Of a stretch of DNA of 64,000 nucleotides, positions 59,261 to 64,000 are shown in pieces. The first letter of the stretch is position 1; every line of letters starts with the position of its first letter. Source of the DNA: Eutypella sp. D-1 (taxonomy: Eukaryota > Ascomycota > Sordariomycetes > Xylariales > Diatrypaceae); assembly GCA_023313575.1 (NCBI GenBank), contig JAJTTP010000010.1, forward strand, positions 496,001 to 560,000. Reading direction: 5' to 3'. The notes beneath the pieces are model-generated. The model was not told the origin of the DNA. It did no database searches and saw only the letters and a program-made list of their open reading frames with translations. A program made the position numbers and the translations under genes.

Positions 59261-59790
59261 TGTACAATGCTAAGGTGCGTATGCGTGTTATGATGCGTGT
59301 TATGAATTTATTGTTTCTCAGCTCTGATATTTGAGAAAGGTTGAGAATAGAGCCAGAAGGTTTTAATATGCAGACATGCAGACAGACAGAATCTTCAATA
59401 CTTGAAGTTAGTCGGTTCGCAGGCATATCAAGCCATCAAGACTTTAAAGCAGCTAATCGAAAATTTTAATGGGGACCCTGAAAGATAAAAAAGTACTGCC
59501 GGGCGGTAAACATGTACCTAGGTAACTTTTCTTAAGGCCCTGCAAGTTCTGATAAGTGAAGCTAAAAACCACTAAGCCGTTTTTGGTCACCCCGCCATAA
59601 GGTATTTTGCTGCAGGTGCAGTTTGATGCCCAGATAAGCTAGGTAGGTAGGTAGTGGGGGGATGTCTTCCTACTTGCCTACCTCTTATATAGCATAGAAG
59701 CCCGGCTCCTTTACAGTCATTTGATATAGCGGCGATAACCACATTCTACTGTATACAGTACCAGACAATCATAGTCACTTGCATTTCAAC
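59261..59790. other. Divergent intergenic region PUF6 / GIR2-like
   Basis: A 530-bp region shared by two divergent translation-related genes. It contains CTAGGTAGGTAGGTAG at about 59639-59655 and TACCTAGGTA at about 59516-59525. No named binding site is claimed. Confidence 0.6.
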
Positions 59791-60609
59791 ATGGGGAAAG
59801 AGGAGCAGGTAGAGGAACGAGAAGTTCTGGAATCCATATTCCCGGACGAGATCACAGGTACGGTCTAATTACCCCCTTAATTACCCCGCCACCAGCTCTT
59901 ATCATCTCCTTTTCTTTGGGTTAAGTAATTGTAACCATTCAAGCCCCGCGGCCGCACAGACATCTCTGAGACCGAATTTCGGATAAGCATTGCGCTCGAG
60001 CTGCCGGAGGACGACGAGCTAGCCGACACCCCGCCAACCATGCTGCTGCACGTGCGGTACCCGGAAGCGTACCCAGACGAAGCCCCAACTCTCGACCTAT
60101 CAGCACCACAGCAGAGCTCGGCGCCGGCGCACCCGCACTTCTCGGTAGCGGACGATAAAGCAGCGCTGCTGGCGGGGCTCGAGGAGACGGCGCAGGAGAA
60201 CCTGGGCATGGCGATGGTGTTCACGCTGGTGACGACGGCGAAGGAGGCGGCGGAGCAGCTGGTAGCGGAGCGGCGGGCCGGCGCCGAGCGCGTCCGCGAG
60301 GAGCACGCCCGCGAGGCCGAGCGCCAGGAGAACAGCAAGTTCCACGGCACCCCCGTGACCCCGGAGTCCTTCATCCGCTGGCGCGAGCGTTTCCTCGCTG
60401 AGATGGAGGAGGCCCGCGTCCGCGCCGAGGAGGACCGCCTCGCCGAGCTCAAGAAGGCCCGCGTTAAGGAGCCCGTCCGCCTCACCGGCCGGCAGCTCTG
60501 GGAGCGCGGCCTCGTCGGCAAGGGAGATGGCGAGGGTGACGAGGGAGACGAGGATGGCGACGACGAGGGCATCGCTGAAGGTGTGGATAAGCTTAAGGTC
60601 GCCGCGTGA
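59791..60609 (+). CDS. GIR2: RWD-domain protein, GIR2/RWDD1 homologue
   Basis: Two exons (59791-59857 and 59960-60609; 102-bp intron) encode 238 residues. The join restores an Asp codon and the continuous RWD start EREVLESIFPDEITDISETEFRI. The RWD domain (about residues 1-115) shows the characteristic HVRYPEAYPDEAPTLDL, a variant of the YPxxxP motif. A long charged helix follows (VTTAKEAAEQLVAERRAG to EEHAREAERQE), then the family segment FHGTPVTPESFIRWRERFLAEM, and a highly acidic tail. Gir2 in yeast is a polysome-associated partner of the GTPase Rbg2 and of Gcn1, thus acting in translation and the amino-acid starvation response. Length agrees with the family. The homologue call is good; regulation is not visible. 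Confidence 0.88.
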
Positions 60610-61020
60610 GACTTTGGCAGTAGGTGAATTTAGGTTTGCGGCGGGGGCGTGTTATACAAGGGGCCATGATCAAGGGTGGGAGGTATGGGTTCTGTAGGCA
60701 TTGCACGGCGTTTTTGGAGTAGTCACGATAACGGAACCGACATGATGAAGAAGAGGAAAAAAAGTCGGAAAGAATACGTCAGGTTCCTATGTTCCATTCA
60801 TGCCTCGTCAGTTCCATAAAAAATAGGACCGAAGCATCCTATCGAAAAGCACCCCACGTCCCGTTGTTTTTGATAAACCGAAACGCCTCGTGATGAAGAT
60901 GCTGGTGTGCTGCCTCTTAAGATTCCGTAGCCCTGAAACCCCACCGCTTAGAGTATAGTATATCTTACGCTCTGCCCCAAACCCTCTACATCGGGATCGA
61001 GCCCCCCCCTTCGTCTCTCC
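60610..61020. other. Convergent intergenic region
   Basis: About 410 bp between the convergent stop codons of the GIR2-like and ACL4-like genes. No gene or strong structure is seen; it probably holds both 3' UTRs. Confidence 0.7.
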
Positions 61021-62328
61021 TTATTCCTGCATCTCCTCGTCGCTATCCCCCGCATCTTCCCAGCCGTCCTCGTCATCATCGCCCTCGTCGGTCGGCGCCT
61101 CGCCCAGCTCCTTGGCAATGGCAGCAAGGAGCTCCCTAGCATGCTCACCGAGGCGTTCATCTTCGTAGTCCTGCAGTTGGTAGAGGTGCAAGCACTGGTT
61201 AAGCCAGACGCGACTTGAGATCCATGAGGCCTTCCAATCCTCCTCTTCCTCATCGCCGTCGCCATTCTCCGTCTCACCTGTTCCTGCCCCATTCTTAGCT
61301 TTCGTCGCCGATTTCCCCTTCCCACTCCCCGCCTCCTCCTCCTGCTCCCTCTGCTTCTCCCCCATGACGTACAGGCCCCAGCCGCCGAGATACCAGGTCT
61401 CGACGGAGTGATCGTCCTCGGCGACGAGGCGCTCGAGGACCTCGAGGGCGTCGCGCTCCTGTGCGACCTCCATGAGGAGGCGGGCGAGGGCGACGCGGGA
61501 GGGGAAGTCGGGGACGCGGGGGTCGGCGGGGGGCAGGCCGCGCCAAAGGTCGAGGCCGCGGGCGAGGGCGGCGCGCGCGTCGTCGGCGCGGCCCTGCGAG
61601 ATGCGCACGTCGGCCAGCGTCTGCCAGGTCTCGGGCACCTCGGGCGCCGTCAGCGTCGCCTCCGTCACCAGCGCCTCGCACCGCGCCTCCGCATCCCCCT
61701 CCCAGCTCAGGTCCGTCATGTACACCTCCGCCACGCTGCACAGCGTCATCGCGAGCTTGCGCTTGAGCTCCTCGCGCTCCTCCTCCTTCTCCTTCTCCGC
61801 CGTCGCCCCGCCCCGTCGTATCCTCCCCGTCGTCGCTTCCTCTTCTAAACTCTGTATCTGCGCCTTGAGCGCCGCGGCGCCCTTCTCGAACCACGCGACG
61901 CTGTCCTTGCCGCCCTCCTCACTCAGCTGAGCGAGGCAGAGGAACTTCTCCGCGCCGGCGCGCGCGCCGTCCGGGTCCGCCGTTGCGGCCCGCAGGTAGT
62001 GTCGGCGGGCGGCGGGGAGGTCGCCGAGCTCGAGGCTTGCCTGGCCCAGGAGGCCGAGGGCCGCAAGCGCCTCGTCGCTCTCGTCATTGTTCTTGTCGCT
62101 GTCGCCGCCGCCGCCTGTCGTTGCCCGCTCCAGCGCCCTCGTCGCCAGCGCCAGCGCCGCCTCCGCGTCTCCTTCTTGCAGCTGCGCCTCCGCCGCCCGC
62201 ACCAGCAGGAGCGACGATACCTCGGGCTCGGTTGTCGTGGTCGCGGGGGCACTGCTCGCGGCGGCTCGCGACAGCGCCTCCGCCTTGGCGCGCTTCTTGG
62301 ATTTCTTGTCTGGCCGCCTCGGGGCCAT
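61021..62328 (-). CDS. ACL4: TPR assembly chaperone of ribosomal protein L4 (Acl4)
   Basis: An intronless 435-residue protein of tetratricopeptide repeats with a basic N-terminus (MAPRRPDKKSKKRAKAE) and a strongly acidic C-terminus (DEGDDDEDGWEDAGDSDEEM). Acl4 binds nascent Rpl4 and escorts it to the nucleus for 60S assembly. TPR-like helices are visible in AEAQLQEGDAEAALALATRA, LGLLGQASLELGDLPAARRH, WQTLADVRISQGRADDARA and DFPSRVALARLLMEVAQERD, and in WYLGGWGLYVMGEK. The family motif linking the last repeats to an acidic tail fits. A Lys/Glu/Ala-rich low-complexity insert with Gly/Ser (about residues 330-365) interrupts the last helices. The reading is very GC-rich (strong codon bias), as in the GIR2-like neighbour. 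The name rests on overall architecture and local motifs. Confidence 0.85.
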   Translation of the reverse strand: MAPRRPDKKSKKRAKAEALSRAAASSAPATTTTEPEVSSLLLVRAAEAQLQEGDAEAALALATRALERATTGGGGDSDKNNDESDEALAALGLLGQASLELGDLPAARRHYLRAATADPDGARAGAEKFLCLAQLSEEGGKDSVAWFEKGAAALKAQIQSLEEEATTGRIRRGGATAEKEKEEEREELKRKLAMTLCSVAEVYMTDLSWEGDAEARCEALVTEATLTAPEVPETWQTLADVRISQGRADDARAALARGLDLWRGLPPADPRVPDFPSRVALARLLMEVAQERDALEVLERLVAEDDHSVETWYLGGWGLYVMGEKQREQEEEAGSGKGKSATKAKNGAGTGETENGDGDEEEEDWKASWISSRVWLNQCLHLYQLQDYEDERLGEHARELLAAIAKELGEAPTDEGDDDEDGWEDAGDSDEEMQE

Positions 62329-63497
62329 CGTGTTCTTCTTTTTCTCTTTGCCCGACTAAACGGGAAAGCTAGCTGTATACCCACGTCTCTCTATTTTCTT
62401 TTTCCTCTTTGGGATTTATGAGGGGTCGTCTTTTCAAGTTATAAGGGATTGATGGGTTGCGGGGTCGATAGGTAAAATTATTAGAAAGTTCGTGGGCCGC
62501 AATGCTATGCTCGGCTGTACGCTCGGTTGGTGTTTGCGCTGCTATGCTACTCTTGCTGCTGCGATGCGATGCGATGCGATGCAATTCAATATAAATGACG
62601 ATAAGTAGCAGCGATAAGTAAGTTCCGCCTGGGAAAAATTCTAATCGATAAGCGCTGATAAAGGAGAGGCAGGTGCCCAATTGCTTGACCAGGCTCCTTC
62701 TAAACGGCTTGGCATTACCCACGGGGACGGAGGGGCTTTACTGTGGGCAGTTGACCCTTTTGGTAACTTGGTGGGGGATCAGGGGATGCAGCCAGCGGCT
62801 ATATTACTGTAGTAGTACTTGTTAATGGTTGGAAGGCCCGAATGCATGGATAGAACCTGGAAGGTAGTATACTACAGATGTACATAAGTATGTCTAAAGG
62901 TTATGCCACCGGTGCCGTACATACATCGGCAGCTAGTCCTGTTCCTGTCGTCTATCGTGATAATGCCCATGTAGTTATGTGCACCTGTGGATTTACTAAT
63001 TCAGGTCGGTACCACTGCTCCACCGTCAATATGCTTCAAGGGATAAAGAGACGATATCAGCAAAATATTTATTCATGCCTGCTGTTAGCTACACTTCATG
63101 AGGTGAACTGCCAACACATGCATTTAATCGTAAAACCGGACTTTCACTTTCTATCATCTCAAGGTTTCCCAACACTTCGTCTTATCCATTCCACATTAGC
63201 ATTATGACTAGGATGACTCGGAGGTCATCTAGTAGTATACAAGCATAATAATCTCTCGTTAACCACCCGAAATACAGAACCTCATGATTCGTAGAAGAGC
63301 GAGTGACCAAGCCGAGGCAAAATCTCTATGAGCAGGGGGCGAGCGACCGCTAGGATGGTATCATGGTGCCCCTCAACCTCTTCCGACCCCGGTGTCAAAT
63401 CCGAACCGCCCCAACGCCGTTTAATCATGTCATCATAGCTGTTTTCTATCCGTCGCATCGTGGGATATGAACCCGACTTCTGCGAGACACCGGACTT
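62329..63497. other. Intergenic, 5' region of ACL4-like gene
   Basis: No supported gene. Four GATGC pentamers (about 62562-62581) lie about 240 bp upstream of the ACL4-like start. An ATG-started frame at 62878-63207 encodes 109 residues without a known domain and is not called. Confidence 0.55.
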
Positions 63498-64000
63498 TTA
63501 TTCCTGTACCTCGATTGACTGACGCGAATGTGGGCGCTCCATTGGGGTCAGCTCGGATCCTTGGCCGCTCTGGGCTCGCTTCCGGCCGGGAATGAATCTG
63601 GACATGTTCATCCCCATCCCCATTCCCTGAGGGTAAAGGTGCAAGTTGGCCGAGTCTTGCGCATCAGAAAACTTGGCGAAGAATCCCTTCTTCTTCGGCT
63701 GCTGCTGGCCCTGCTTCTGCTGTTCGTCATTTAGACCGACATCTTCGAAGCCCTCCTCGGGCGTCGGGGGCTCCCTGTCGAATAGAGGCCGATCGCGGAT
63801 TGATGACCTGGGCATGCGCGAGAACCGCGACGAGTCGAGACTATGCCGGGTGTATTCCGAAGAGGTAATCGGAGACTTGGCCGAGATGTCCTGGGATCGG
63901 AGTTCAGGTTATCGCAGCCCCTGCAATTTGGCTTGGAGATATGCTCAAGTAAGACTTACGAATGAACGTCGGTACGAGTCGAATGACTCGCGAGAGATTG
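63498..64000 (-). CDS. C-terminal part of an unrecognised protein
   Basis: The gene enters from the right edge and reads leftwards. A short upstream exon piece (64000-63960, ESFDSYRRSF) joins a last exon (63890-63498) across a 69-bp intron with donor GTAAGT and acceptor CCCAG, both phase 0. The visible C-terminus is Ser/Arg-rich and then Gln/Lys-rich. It includes TPEEGFEDVGLNDEQ, a basic-aromatic block KKKGFFAKFSD, then SRFIPGRKRAQSGQGSELTP and a Met/Gly-rich stretch. It looks disordered, as in tails of signalling or membrane proteins of filamentous fungi. No domain is visible, so the product is not named; sequence beyond the window would decide. Confidence 0.62.

Noticed and set aside
62878..63207. 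109-residue ATG frame
   Set aside because: No domain, signal or coding bias resembling neighbours; a single open frame of this size is expected by chance.
63440..63500. T-arm-like GGGTTCATATCCC on the minus strand
   Set aside because: No matching acceptor, D arm or anticodon stem could be drawn around it.

Overview
The window is nuclear DNA from a filamentous ascomycete (Pezizomycotina, most likely Sordariomycetes). The evidence is short GT-AG spliceosomal introns, mostly 48-224 bp with branch sites such as CTAAC or CTGAC, an intron-containing nuclear tRNA gene, and proteins typical of this group: a SUN-family wall protein, a cutinase-type Zn2Cys6 factor, a Clr2-like silencing factor, Mcd4, Rad17 and Puf6. 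Genes lie on both strands with no operon logic. No virus, CRISPR array, rRNA or clear transposon was recognised. Species cannot be named from sequence alone.

Layout. 1-6.6 kb: the 3' end of an acetyl-CoA acetyltransferase, a CSN12/Thp1-like PCI protein, and a GPI-anchored SUN protein. 6.6-30.8 kb is gene-poor: only three genes are supported, a tandem NTF2/SnoaL-like protein (8.9-9.8 kb), a Clr2-type silencing factor (14.0-15.75 kb) and a protein with three repeated Cys6-His zinc-ribbon-like modules (22.8-24.0 kb). They are separated by stretches of 2-7 kb with homopolymers, (CA)n tracts and degenerate repeats. 30.8-45.2 kb: RAD17 and MCD4 diverge from a 1.3 kb intergenic region, followed by a long CTF1/Far fatty-acid regulator whose zinc cluster is split by a 25-nt microexon. 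46.3 kb: tRNA-Asp(GTC) with a 20-nt intron. 47-49 kb: a kinase-like (APH) protein with an HNH-like N-terminus. 50.6-51.4 kb: a small three-exon conserved-type protein. 53-55 kb: an intracellular LysM protein. 57-62.3 kb: a ribosome/translation neighbourhood of PUF6, a GIR2/RWDD1 homologue and ACL4. 63.5-64 kb: the C-terminus of an unrecognised protein running off the window.

Exon structures were assembled by hand, by requiring GT-AG boundaries and phase agreement. Only ATG starts were accepted, because GTG and TTG starts are not expected here. Most long open frames outside the listed genes are shadows, or lack an ATG or any recognisable family. No complete new system is evident. The items most worth a second look are the triple zinc-ribbon protein, the HNH-like/APH fusion, the microexon inside the CTF1 DNA-binding domain, the tandem SnoaL fold, the structured inverted repeat plus degenerate tandem repeat near 12.2-12.4 kb, and the dispersed TAGGTA and GCATC motifs confined to intergenic DNA.
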